Source of the DNA: a virus
Virus record (IMG/VR): IMGVR_UViG_3300048672_000257
Coordinates: 1 to 20,154 of that record
Reading direction: 5' to 3' (one strand)
DNA: 20,154 nucleotides
The position numbers and the translations under genes are program-made. This document shows, one piece after another, positions 1 to 7,659 of this stretch (its first letter is position 1; each line of letters starts with the position of its first letter). The notes under the pieces were generated by a model, which saw only the letters and a program-made list of their open reading frames with translations, had not been told where the DNA came from and did no database searches.

Positions 1-1120
1 AACGGAAGGTATATCTAAAGGTTTATTCACAACAAAAGACTTACTTAAAGTTGCTGCTGAAATGAAGCGGATGGTTTCTGACAAAGAAATCTCTGACATG
101 ATGAAGACACCAGAAAAAATGGTGATAAGGTTAAAGAATTCATGGGGTAGTCTCCTCATGTCACTTAATGACTCAGGGTTATGGGGAGTCTTGGCAGATG
201 GGTTAGACTCAATAACCAAAGGCATTCAAAACCTTACTCCGTATGTACCAACCATTGTAGGTGCTTTTAAAGACTTGTATGGGGTTCTTGATACTTTGAA
301 GTATATCCTACCTCTCCTTTGGGGATATTTCAAGGCTTCCGCTGCAATAAAAGCTGTAGAGGGAGTTAAGACAATGACACAAGCTTTCAAAATACTTGGT
401 GCTGCAATGATGGAAGCAGTTATTGTTCCAGCGGCTATCCTTGGAGGTTTATTCCTAATCTCTGATGCTGTTGAAAGTATTAAATATGGTAAGAGTGGGA
501 TATTAACAGATTGGTCTAAAGAGGGGGGGATGCTTGGGTACCTTGCAGATGCCCTACTAACCCTGACAAAGATAGCTCAGATGATGGGGCTTATTGATAA
601 ATCAGCTAAGCAAGTTAAAGAAGAGGCTACTGTTAGAAAGATAGAAGCTGACTCAAGACTAACAGATACCTTGGTTAATGTACAAGAGGGGAAATACAAA
701 AACCAAGCGGCAGAGACAAGTTGGGTGAGGTCTGCATTAATACGTTTTGCAAATGCCTCTAAAGATGCTGACCCACTAGCTAAACATAACATGGTAGAGA
801 GATTCAATGAGGTTAGTAAGGGACATAAGAATCTTCTTGACGATGAAAGGATACAACAAACTCTTAGAGACTTAGACGCCCCTTATCAGAAATTCGCAGC
901 AACTTCTGATAGATTCATGCAATCGGGAGGGTTACTTCGGAACCAACCACAGCAGATGCCAACAACAATAAATATTACTGTTCAGAATACAGAACCTAAT
1001 GTATCTAAAGATTGGCTATCTAGGGTGCTCCCTGATGTGTTAGGTGGTGCTATACAAAAACATGTACAAAGAGAAGCATCCTTTACACCTAATCTGCTTT
1101 TAAGGAGTACAACACAGTAA
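1..1120 (+). CDS. Tail tape measure protein, C-terminal part (5' end outside window)
   Basis: The open frame runs from the left edge (codons begin at base 2) to TAA at 1118-1120, so about 372 residues are visible and the true start lies upstream. The first Met at base 62 is internal: in-frame codons before it encode a plausible helical stretch (KGLFTTKDLLKVAAEMKR). The visible part is mostly helical with hydrophobic segments (around LPLLWGYFKASAAI and PAAILGGLFLISDAV) and ends in a charged tail. This composition, plus the position just before the Dit-like, hub and spike genes, is what tape measure proteins show; they set tail length inside the tube. No lytic domain is visible in this part. 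The stop overlaps the next start (TAATG). The family call rests on context and composition rather than on a diagnostic motif. Confidence 0.75.
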   Translation, partial: TEGISKGLFTTKDLLKVAAEMKRMVSDKEISDMMKTPEKMVIRLKNSWGSLLMSLNDSGLWGVLADGLDSITKGIQNLTPYVPTIVGAFKDLYGVLDTLKYILPLLWGYFKASAAIKAVEGVKTMTQAFKILGAAMMEAVIVPAAILGGLFLISDAVESIKYGKSGILTDWSKEGGMLGYLADALLTLTKIAQMMGLIDKSAKQVKEEATVRKIEADSRLTDTLVNVQEGKYKNQAAETSWVRSALIRFANASKDADPLAKHNMVERFNEVSKGHKNLLDDERIQQTLRDLDAPYQKFAATSDRFMQSGGLLRNQPQQMPTTINITVQNTEPNVSKDWLSRVLPDVLGGAIQKHVQREASFTPNLLLRSTTQ

Positions 1121-1848
1121 TGGCTTGGTATGATTTTATAACAGACAGGACAGGGGCTATTGGTAGCTTGATTAAACACCAAGCGGCTAGGGTAAATAGG
1201 GATAAGATAGTTTCCAATCTTCTTATTAAGATGCCGCCCCCTAAAGAAACTAAAATCATTTTAGAAGATGGAAGTATTATTTGGTTTGACTGTGCTGAAC
1301 AAGTTGACCATGTATTCCCCTCTAAAGTGACCGAGTTTCCTATTGAAGATGGTGCTAGTGTTTCTGACCATATTGTAAATGGTAATGCAACCTTTAGTAT
1401 TACAGGTATTTTCTCTGATGCTAGATTACGTAAGCCAGATGCACAAGGCAATGCAACTGCTCCACTACAACCCACTCAAACTGAGACTTATCAATCACTT
1501 TTAAAACTTAGAAATGATCGTAGAAGTTTCAGTCTACTAACCCCCTTAGACACTTACACAAATATTGTCTTAAAGAATCTTGGGATGCCCAGAGATAAAG
1601 GGGATGCTTTAAGTGTTAAGATGGAGTTTGAGCAGATACGAAGGGCTACTTCAGGTACTACTACAGTGTCTATCGTTAGTAACAGTGGTGGTGGGAAAAC
1701 AGTGGATGTTAAGAAACCTGTCCCTAGTTCGGTTCCTTCTACAGCCCCAGAAACAAAACTAGGAACCCCTCCTGTAGATAACACCACCTACGCTAAGGAT
1801 TTTAAAGATAAAGCCATAAGATTGTTCAAGGGTGTGACTGGTAGATGA
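1120..1848 (+). CDS. Dit-like tail/baseplate protein
   Basis: 242 residues, starting at the ATG that overlaps the tape measure stop. The first ~110 residues fit the N-terminal domain of myophage Dit-like proteins: a beta-rich run containing FPIEDGASVSDHIVNG and then FSITGIFSDARLR. In this family the 'PVEDGA..TDH' then 'ITG.ISD..LR' pattern is typical. A second conserved stretch (FSLLTPLDTYTNIVLKNLG, about residues 138-156) fits the 'TpL..Y.NM' region. The last ~70 residues are Pro/Ser/Thr-rich with a basic end. Dit-like proteins join the tube to the baseplate hub. The gene overlaps its downstream neighbour by 4 nt. Family assignment is from remembered motif patterns, not a search. Confidence 0.65.
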   Translation: MAWYDFITDRTGAIGSLIKHQAARVNRDKIVSNLLIKMPPPKETKIILEDGSIIWFDCAEQVDHVFPSKVTEFPIEDGASVSDHIVNGNATFSITGIFSDARLRKPDAQGNATAPLQPTQTETYQSLLKLRNDRRSFSLLTPLDTYTNIVLKNLGMPRDKGDALSVKMEFEQIRRATSGTTTVSIVSNSGGGKTVDVKKPVPSSVPSTAPETKLGTPPVDNTTYAKDFKDKAIRLFKGVTGR

Positions 1849-2180
1849 CGATATCAATATTAAAATTACCTACAAGCTCTACCCCATTTTGTTCTTACCA
1901 AGTATTGCTTGATGGCACACAGTTTACTCTATCTTTCAGATATTTAAGTAGAGGGGATTCTAGCTGGCACTTGAGCATCTATGATAATCAAGATGCAATG
2001 TTAGTTTCTAACATAAAGCTAGTACCTTGGTTTGATGTAATGTTACCTCTATCAGGGGACGGATTACCCCTTGGAAGTTTGGGACTTATTTGTATCTCAC
2101 AGACATACCCAAAAGCTCCTGCTATAACCTTAGATAACCTTTCCACTGATTTTCAATTGATATATATTTCTGCTTCTTAA
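1845..2180 (+). CDS. Baseplate plug protein (Pam3 gp18-like domain)
   Basis: 111 residues, starting at an ATG that overlaps the upstream stop (ATGA type). The protein is short and almost all beta: QFTLSFRYLSRGDSSWHLSI is followed by YDNQDAMLVSNIKLVPW. That spacing of a 'F.L.FRY....W.L.IYD..' strand pair and a following 'G..LVPW.D..' strand matches the small plug protein found next to the hub in simple contractile tails such as cyanophage Pam3. In those particles the plug closes the tube above the spike. It lies between Dit-like and hub genes, as expected. No enzymatic motif is visible. Confidence 0.6.
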   Translation: MTISILKLPTSSTPFCSYQVLLDGTQFTLSFRYLSRGDSSWHLSIYDNQDAMLVSNIKLVPWFDVMLPLSGDGLPLGSLGLICISQTYPKAPAITLDNLSTDFQLIYISAS

Positions 2181-2189
2181 AGGTCGCCC

Positions 2190-3092
2190 ATGTCTAGTTA
2201 TAAATTTATAAGAAAGTATAGACTGGTTATTGGGGAGACAAACACAAGTGCATCTACAGATAAAAAATCCTCAGTAATCACTGATCAACATATTGAGTTC
2301 GACACACAACATCACCAAGGCTCTAAGCCAGACACAATGGAACTTAAGGTATTCAATTTATCTAAAAGTACAATAGCATTGTTTGATAAGAAAGATGTGT
2401 TAGTTAGTTTGTATGTTGGGTATGGTGACGATGAACTAGTGTTGTTATTCCGTGGAAATAAATCTTTCATGGAGACAACTAAAAGTAATACGGAAATTAT
2501 TACAAGGATTCTGGTTACTGATGGTTATGTCACTATCCGTGAAGGCAGGGCACACACCACACAACCTGAAGGAACTACAGTAGAAGCTATCATTCGAGAT
2601 ATTGTGAAGAAAGGGATGCCTGAAATCACAAACATCAATATGAATGGTGAAGCACTTAAGCGCACTTACAATAGTGGGTATGCAGTTAATGGTAATGCTT
2701 CTACTGCACTCAATAGTATTTGTTCTTCTAACGCTTTGATGTGGAACATCTCAGAGAATGTAACTCTTAATGTATTCCCAATCAAGGGGAACATTAAGAA
2801 AGAAGCTACAATCATCTCCCCTGATACAGGTCTTATCAACACAATTGAAAAGACTAATCAAGATATTAAGTCACTTAAGAAAGACTTAGATGCCCCAGAA
2901 GATGAGGGTATTAAATTTAAGATGTTCCTCAATCCTCTTGTTAAAGCAGGACAGCTTATTAGTATCCAAGGAACCTTTGGCACAGACGGTGTGTACAAAG
3001 TGATGTATGTCACACACAGCGGAAGCTATGAGGGGGATCAATGGGAAACTACGGTTGAAGCTGAAAACACTTCTTACAGAACCACTAAATAA
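2190..3092 (+). CDS. Baseplate hub protein (gp27/gpD-like)
   Basis: 300 residues. It sits 9 nt after the plug gene and directly upstream of the spike gene, the canonical place for the hub. The sequence has the hub-type layout: an N-terminal barrel (YRLVIGETN... IEFDTQHHQ... MELKVFNLSKSTIALFDKKD), a 'VSLYVGYGDDELVLLFRG' strand pair typical of hub/late-control-D barrels, a middle helical domain (GTTVEAIIRDIVKKGM) and a C-terminal barrel (FLNPLVKAGQLISIQ, then VYKVMYVTHSGSYEG). The closing 'I.G.Y.V....H.G....W.T..E' pattern is common to phage hub proteins. It should form the trimeric platform between tube and spike. No peptidoglycan-hydrolase insertion is seen. Confidence 0.72.
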   Translation: MSSYKFIRKYRLVIGETNTSASTDKKSSVITDQHIEFDTQHHQGSKPDTMELKVFNLSKSTIALFDKKDVLVSLYVGYGDDELVLLFRGNKSFMETTKSNTEIITRILVTDGYVTIREGRAHTTQPEGTTVEAIIRDIVKKGMPEITNINMNGEALKRTYNSGYAVNGNASTALNSICSSNALMWNISENVTLNVFPIKGNIKKEATIISPDTGLINTIEKTNQDIKSLKKDLDAPEDEGIKFKMFLNPLVKAGQLISIQGTFGTDGVYKVMYVTHSGSYEGDQWETTVEAENTSYRTTK

Positions 3093-3106
3093 AAAGAGAT
3101 TCAACA

Positions 3107-3859
3107 ATGGGTGATTTCAGCCTCTCAGGGCTTGCTCAGAGCGTCGTAGAGCGATTTGCTGGGGATTTGCATACTTGCCTACCTGCAAGGATTATAAGCC
3201 TATCCTACGACCTACAGAAAGCCACAGTACAACCTATGGTAAAAGCTAGGTATACAGATGGTGATGGTGATCCTGTAAATGGTGTAAAGGAGATGGCAAG
3301 TATACCCTCAGTACCCTTAGTATTTATGGGGAGTAAACATGCCACCATGACCTTCCCCGTTACTGTTGGTGATCTAGTATTAGTATTTTTCAGTGAGAGA
3401 AGTATTGATGCTTTTAAATATTCAGACGGTAAGAATCCAGTTGACCCTAAAGACTTAAGGATGCACGACTACTCAGATGCTTTTGCTCTGTGTGGAATGT
3501 TCACTTACCCAACAGCGCTTGGCATACATCAAACCGATACAGTCATTCGAATGAATGCAGGACAATCAAATGAAACTAAAGTATCACTTAAAACAAATGG
3601 CGATATTGTTGCAGATTCATCAGCAAAGTTTATTGTTAATGCTCAGTCTAATGTTGAGCTAACTACATCTGGGACAACCACCGTAACCTCTAGTGGATTG
3701 GTTAAGATTGATTCATCTAACACAACCATTACAGGGAACTTACGTGTAGATGGAGGAGTTTCTGTAGGGGCAGATGTATCCACGGATGCAGGTATTACCC
3801 TGAAAACTCATAAACACATAGGTAATTTGGGTCGTCCTACTAGTGCAGGTATCCCATGA
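3107..3859 (+). CDS. Baseplate membrane-puncturing spike (Gp138-like)
   Basis: 250 residues. The N-terminal ~120 residues form an OB-fold-like domain of the Gp138 type: LPARIISLSYDLQKATVQPM, then VPLVFMGSKHATMTFPVTVG and DLVLVFFSERSID. Residues ~150-230 are a repetitive Thr/Ser/Val-rich run (SSAKFIVNAQSNVELTTSGT and following) that fits a trimeric beta-helix. The protein ends with THKHIGNLGRPTSAGIP. The H-x-H pair (His235, His237) and Gly/Pro-rich end are typical of spike tips, where two His per chain bind a metal ion in a trimer. The gene starts 14 nt after the hub and overlaps the next gene by 4 nt. Confidence is high because domain, tail motif and context agree. Confidence 0.85.
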   Translation: MGDFSLSGLAQSVVERFAGDLHTCLPARIISLSYDLQKATVQPMVKARYTDGDGDPVNGVKEMASIPSVPLVFMGSKHATMTFPVTVGDLVLVFFSERSIDAFKYSDGKNPVDPKDLRMHDYSDAFALCGMFTYPTALGIHQTDTVIRMNAGQSNETKVSLKTNGDIVADSSAKFIVNAQSNVELTTSGTTTVTSSGLVKIDSSNTTITGNLRVDGGVSVGADVSTDAGITLKTHKHIGNLGRPTSAGIP

Positions 3860-4332
3860 GTCTGAGTGCTTCTGGTTGTGCTTCTGCAATTAACTCTGCA
3901 ATGAGTAGCTACATATCCACTTACCCATCGGGAAATTTCACTACAGCCTTTGTGAGTGTCTATAAAGCCTATTCACAAGCTGGTGTACTATCCTTTGGTG
4001 GAGGTGTTGCTGTAACAGAGGATGATGGAATACTAACATCATTCTTTAACAGTTTTTCAAGTTATACAAGTGATGCTGACTTTGCTCAAGCAATGGCTGA
4101 TTATTGGTCAACTTGTTTAAAGACCCCTGTACCCCCAGCAACAGCCCTATCTAATGATGCTTCAACTAAGGTGGCTGCACTCACAGCAGCTATTGCAGCA
4201 AGCTATAGAACTACGGATACACAGCCCTATTATCGGCATTTCATTCAAGCAATTGAAGACGTTGCTAAAACTATTCAGTGGACAGCGGTTCTTTCTGTCC
4301 CACCGTATTCAAGAATAGAAACGGTTTCTTAA
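3856..4332 (+). CDS. Hypothetical baseplate-region protein, 158 aa
   Basis: I do not recognise a named family. The ATG overlaps the spike stop (ATGA), so the two are likely translationally coupled. The protein is Ser/Ala/Thr-rich and mostly helical, with three helical stretches: about residues 5-20, 68-90 (DADFAQAMADYWSTCL) and 105-150. A Gly-rich turn (SFGGGVAVTEDDG) lies between. There is no signal peptide, TM segment or catalytic motif. Its place between the spike and gp25-like genes suggests a small baseplate component or assembly factor; that is inference from order only. Confidence 0.7.
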   Translation: MSLSASGCASAINSAMSSYISTYPSGNFTTAFVSVYKAYSQAGVLSFGGGVAVTEDDGILTSFFNSFSSYTSDADFAQAMADYWSTCLKTPVPPATALSNDASTKVAALTAAIAASYRTTDTQPYYRHFIQAIEDVAKTIQWTAVLSVPPYSRIETVS

Positions 4333-4345
4333 TGCAGAGCTACTT

Positions 4346-4702
4346 ATGGATTTCTATTTAGACCCACTAACCCATGACTTAGATGTTACTGGGTTTGATC
4401 TTAGGGTAACTTCAGATGATGAAGAGGCTCTAATACAACAATTGAAAATAAAACTACTCTTCTTTAAGGGAGAGTGGTTTTTAAATACTAACTTTGGTAT
4501 CCCTTACTTTCAAGAGATATTCGTCAGTATGAATGCTAAAGATGATGCTGACACAGTATTTAAACTAGCAATCACAGAGATGCAAGGTGTAGACGCTTTA
4601 CTAAAATACTCATCTACCTTTGATCCCTACACAAGAGAATTCGCAATAGATTTTTCTGTACGTTTCAATGGAGATGTCATTACAACATCTCTTCTTATCT
4701 AA
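4346..4702 (+). CDS. gp25-like baseplate wedge protein (P2 W-like)
   Basis: 118 residues, the usual length for the T4 gp25/P2 gpW family. The family pattern is visible: an N-terminal DLDVTGFDLRVTSDDEEALI stretch, a helix QQLKIKLLFFKGEWFLNTNF with the typical 'l.t.kGEwf.d...Gipy' motif (GEWFLNTNFGIPYFQEIF), and a C-terminal strand pair (FAIDFSVRF). gp25-like proteins act as the core bundle of baseplate wedges and help start sheath polymerisation. The gene is immediately followed by baseplate J, a conserved pairing. The ribosome binding site is weak; the start was taken as the only ATG giving a full-length domain. Confidence 0.85.
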   Translation: MDFYLDPLTHDLDVTGFDLRVTSDDEEALIQQLKIKLLFFKGEWFLNTNFGIPYFQEIFVSMNAKDDADTVFKLAITEMQGVDALLKYSSTFDPYTREFAIDFSVRFNGDVITTSLLI

Positions 4703-4713
4703 TAGGGTAAAAG

Positions 4714-6141
4714 ATGGCAGGACTATCCACAACAGGCTTAACAATAAAAAGCCTAACAGATGTTATCAACGATATGTCTGATAAAATTAAAACAAGAATA
4801 AATCCAAACTTCACTATAGCAGAAGATACTGTTGCTGGTATCTACACTGGTATCATTGGGGACGAAGTAAGTAATCTTTGGGAACTGGGGCAGATGGTTT
4901 ATGATGCATCTTATCCCAGAACAGCTACAGGGATTTCTTTAGACTACACTTCTAACATTGTAAACGTAACTCGTATCCCTGCTGCTAAGAGTGCTGGTAA
5001 TATCGAGTTTACTGGTACTGTCGGTACTGTGGTGCCTGTTGGCACAGCATTGAAGATAGATGCCACTGGTGACAGATACTTTACAACGAGTGCTCTTACT
5101 TTAGCTAGTACAGTGTTTAGTGACATTACTTTAAACATTTCTACAGTTGCTAACAGTACGGTTTACACATTAACAGTTAACAATGTTGTTGTAAGTATTA
5201 CTTCTGGTGTAAGTGCAACAGCTAACAGCATCTTATTACAATTACAAACTGCAATTAACAGTTTGGTTACTGGTGTTACTACTTCACTACCAACATCTAC
5301 AACACTTCGTATCAATGTAACTGAAGCTGACTCAACTTACCCATTGGTAATTGGTACTCGCATTGGTGTCACTACAGTATCTAACTTAGTTAATGCTGAG
5401 AGTGAATTCTATGGAGAGTATGTAGCCCCTGCTAATACAATTACAACGCAACTTGTACCCATCTATGGTGTTACAGGTGTAACTAACCTTAAAGATATGG
5501 TTGTTGGTAGAACCTTAGAAACAGATGACGAGCTCAGGGTTCGCAGATATAACTCTGTTGGTATCATTGGTGCATCAACTTACGATTCAATACTTTCTAA
5601 TATTAGGAATATTGAGGGTGTAACTGCTGCATTCATCATTGAGAATAAAACAGGTAGTCCTGATATTGACGGCAGACCTTCTCATAGTTTTGAATTAGTA
5701 GTTGAAGGTGGAGATACTTCTGTGATAACAGAAATATTATGGAAGTATCACCCACTAGGTATTCAGACTTGGGGAGATGTTACTCGTACTACAGAAGCAG
5801 GACAAACTGTAAGATTCAGTAGACCAGAAACAATCTACATTAGATTGAGTATTGATTACTCACTGTATTCAGAAGAAGCTTTTGCTACCTCTGGTTCTGA
5901 TGGAATTAAGCAAGCTGCTCTGGCTTACGGTAATACTCTACAAGTTGGGCAAGATGTTATTCCCCAAAGATTCTTTGGCGGCATCTTTAGTTCTGTTACA
6001 GGTTTATCTGCATTAGTAGTTAGAGTTGCTTACAGTACGGATAATATCACTTATAGTGCATACCAAACTACCCCTATTAGCATCACTGCTAACCAACATG
6101 CAAACTTTGATATTACTCGTATTATTACAACTGAGGTGTGA
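4714..6141 (+). CDS. Baseplate J-like wedge protein
   Basis: 475 residues, within the normal size range of baseplate J/Mu gp47-type proteins. The N-terminus has the family pattern of a helical segment followed by LWELGQMVYDASYPRTATGI and 'LDYTSNIVNVTRIPA'. A Thr/Val-rich beta domain covers about residues 85-230. It is followed by the conserved VTGVTNLKDMVVGRTLETDD and ELRVRRYNSVG, which match the 'G..n...a..G.d.EtDdelR.R' signature of the family. The C-terminal domain (SFELVVEGGDTSVITEILWK, then GIQTWGD) also fits. A Shine-Dalgarno-like AGGGTAAAAG precedes the ATG. The protein forms the arms of the baseplate wedge. Confidence 0.88.
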   Translation: MAGLSTTGLTIKSLTDVINDMSDKIKTRINPNFTIAEDTVAGIYTGIIGDEVSNLWELGQMVYDASYPRTATGISLDYTSNIVNVTRIPAAKSAGNIEFTGTVGTVVPVGTALKIDATGDRYFTTSALTLASTVFSDITLNISTVANSTVYTLTVNNVVVSITSGVSATANSILLQLQTAINSLVTGVTTSLPTSTTLRINVTEADSTYPLVIGTRIGVTTVSNLVNAESEFYGEYVAPANTITTQLVPIYGVTGVTNLKDMVVGRTLETDDELRVRRYNSVGIIGASTYDSILSNIRNIEGVTAAFIIENKTGSPDIDGRPSHSFELVVEGGDTSVITEILWKYHPLGIQTWGDVTRTTEAGQTVRFSRPETIYIRLSIDYSLYSEEAFATSGSDGIKQAALAYGNTLQVGQDVIPQRFFGGIFSSVTGLSALVVRVAYSTDNITYSAYQTTPISITANQHANFDITRIITTEV

Positions 6142-6143
6142 CC

Positions 6144-6194
6144 ATGAATACTCATTCCTTTTATAATCTTAAAGGTGCTACATGGACACAATAG
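6144..6194 (+). CDS. Possible 16-codon leader ORF before the DUF2612 gene
   Basis: An ATG at 6144, two bases after the baseplate J stop, opens a 16-codon frame (MNTHSFYNLKGATWTQ) that ends at TAG 6192-6194, inside the DUF2612 gene in another frame. Its 3' part contains the AAAGGTG that serves as the ribosome binding site of the next gene. It could be a short coupling ORF that brings ribosomes to the 6182 start, or chance. No homology is claimed. Confidence 0.25.
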   Translation: MNTHSFYNLKGATWTQ

Positions 6195-6742
6195 ATCATG
6201 TAGCCAATGGTCTATCAAGGCTTCCATCTCAGTATAGAGACAGTCCAATCTTACAGGAACTCTTAACTATTTACTTAGAAGAGTTACAAGAGGTAGAAGA
6301 CTGCTTAATTGATATTGTTAATCAGAAAGATGTTGACCAAGCTATCGGCTTTCAATTAGATATCATTGGTGAGCATGTTGGCCTTCTTCGAGAAGGTAGA
6401 GATGACACAACTTACAGGCTTGCTATTAAAGTACAGAAAGTTATCAACTCCTCACAAGGGCAATATGAGACAGTCCTACAACTATGGAGACTCTTACTTA
6501 ACAGCCCAACAGCAGCACTTATAGAAGAGTTCCCAGCAGGTATTAACCTGTACTCAGATGTGGGTATTTCAGACTTTTCCATAGTTGATTATCTAGTTCA
6601 GGCATTACCTATCACTATCAATGCTGGTATTACATCATCATTTGATGCTGATCCACCATTTGGATTTGATACAAACCCCTCCACACTAGGTTTTGATACT
6701 TCAGGTGGTAAATTTATTGGTCGTTACGTACCACTACCATAA
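6182..6742 (+). CDS. DUF2612 baseplate protein
   Basis: 186 residues. The chosen ATG has AAAGGTG five bases upstream. The first ~110 residues show the DUF2612 pattern: SRLPSQYRDSPILQELLTI, a long acidic helix (YLEELQEVEDCLIDIV), then QAIGFQLDIIGEHVGLLREG followed by 'YRLAIKVQKVINSSQGQYE'. The C-terminal part carries short repeated turns (FDADPPFGFDTN, then LGFDTSGGKFIG), which in relatives leads to 'FGF...G..FG.GRY'. DUF2612 proteins lie after baseplate J and are regarded as tail-protein-I-like components that link wedge and fibre. The order here agrees with that. Confidence 0.8.
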   Translation: MDTIDHVANGLSRLPSQYRDSPILQELLTIYLEELQEVEDCLIDIVNQKDVDQAIGFQLDIIGEHVGLLREGRDDTTYRLAIKVQKVINSSQGQYETVLQLWRLLLNSPTAALIEEFPAGINLYSDVGISDFSIVDYLVQALPITINAGITSSFDADPPFGFDTNPSTLGFDTSGGKFIGRYVPLP

Positions 6743-6751
6743 GAGATTAAT

Positions 6752-7024
6752 ATGCCATACACATATGCACAGCCAGTTAAGAAGCCAGATTTTGCCATGT
6801 TAGATGGCACTAATGGTGTTGCTGGCGGAGTTAATACAGCAGAGCCGCCACAGGACAGCAAGGACTACGGATGGGACTTCGGGGAGAAACCCACAAGCGC
6901 TTGGATGAACTGGGTTCATAGAATTACAGCTAACTGGATTTATTATTTAGATGAGAGAGTGACCGCCCTCTTATCCTCAAAAACAGCAGACGATGCTGAC
7001 AACTACTTCAGAGGTCAGTGGTAA
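6752..7024 (+). CDS. Small fibre-adaptor-like tail protein, 90 aa
   Basis: 90 residues, ending exactly where the next gene begins (TAATG). It contains VNTAEPPQDSKDYGWDFGEK and then PTSAWMNWVHRITANWIYYL. The pattern 'P....kd.Gw..Ge.p...W.NW..r.t..Wi.Y.D' is common at the N-terminal, baseplate-facing end of many phage tail fibre proteins. Here it stands alone as a small protein, so it may be the attachment module of a multi-subunit fibre whose distal parts are the next two genes. I infer that from order; no beta-helix or chaperone domain is present. Confidence 0.65.
   Translation: MPYTYAQPVKKPDFAMLDGTNGVAGGVNTAEPPQDSKDYGWDFGEKPTSAWMNWVHRITANWIYYLDERVTALLSSKTADDADNYFRGQW
7010..7015 (+). promoter_or_regulatory. 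Ribosome binding site deciding the 7024 start
   Basis: AGAGGT, eight bases upstream of the ATG at 7024. A GTG at 7018 would sit too close to this site (2 bases), so the ATG that overlaps the upstream stop (TAATG) is preferred. Confidence 0.55.
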
Positions 7025-7656
7025 TGTTAGGATCACATAAAAGTTCAGCAGCAGGCACTTACAATGTTTACACAGTCCCCAACAATAAGACTGTGGAAGC
7101 TAATGTAATTGTCCATAACGCTTCTGGTGCAGTAAATAAAGTAACTTTATATAGGAGCACAATCAGCAGCCCCACAGCCATTCACACAATTCAAATAGAC
7201 AGTTTACCTATTGATGGCGGTTATGAACGTACTGCCTTAGTGTTAAAAGCTGGGGATATTATCAGTTACTCCACCGATACAATTGGTACACATGTAAGTG
7301 TAATTGGTGGTGTATATGACACCAGAAGTAATGAGATTTCAAGCCAGATGCTAATTACAAGCAACACTGAAACCGTCATATACGACAACACTATTGCTAA
7401 AGCTGGAACTGTCAACATATGCGCGTCAATGGGACATGGTTCCCTGAATGTGGATCAAGCTACTTGTGAACTATACATCAGCTCAACCAATGCTGCTGCG
7501 GGGGCTAAGATAACTAAAACAATTATTTCAGGCACAGGAACCACAGGTTTCGAGAAGACAGGTCTGGCAATAGGTGCCACAGATAAGGTCATCTGTGTCA
7601 CTACAAATTTAACTGGGCAGGTGGCAACCTGTGTAAGTGGATATACTAAAGGGTAA
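7024..7656 (+). CDS. Tail-fibre-region protein with two tandem similar domains
   Basis: 210 residues from the ATG at 7024. No family is recognised. The protein consists of two similar beta-rich halves, about residues 12-98 and 117-208. The clearest matching segments are GGYERTALVLKAGDII in the first half and TGFEKTGLAIGATDKVI in the second. Each is followed by a comparable strand and a terminal GG/SG-Y turn (VSVIGGVYD against ATCVSGYTK). The all-beta, Thr/Ser/Gly-rich make-up and the position between the adaptor-like gene and the large fibre suggest a structural fibre, collar or decoration protein. It ends three bases before the next ATG. Codon use looks like its neighbours. Confidence 0.7.
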   Translation: MLGSHKSSAAGTYNVYTVPNNKTVEANVIVHNASGAVNKVTLYRSTISSPTAIHTIQIDSLPIDGGYERTALVLKAGDIISYSTDTIGTHVSVIGGVYDTRSNEISSQMLITSNTETVIYDNTIAKAGTVNICASMGHGSLNVDQATCELYISSTNAAAGAKITKTIISGTGTTGFEKTGLAIGATDKVICVTTNLTGQVATCVSGYTKG

Positions 7657-7659
7657 CAC

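Noticed and set aside
1089-1475. Antisense 128-aa frame opposite the Dit-like gene
   Set aside because: It lies fully opposite a well-supported gene, has no ribosome binding site of note and no recognisable protein pattern.
7018-7023. GTG start for the 7024 gene
   Set aside because: It is only two bases from the AGAGGT site; the ATG at 7024 has correct spacing and a TAATG overlap.
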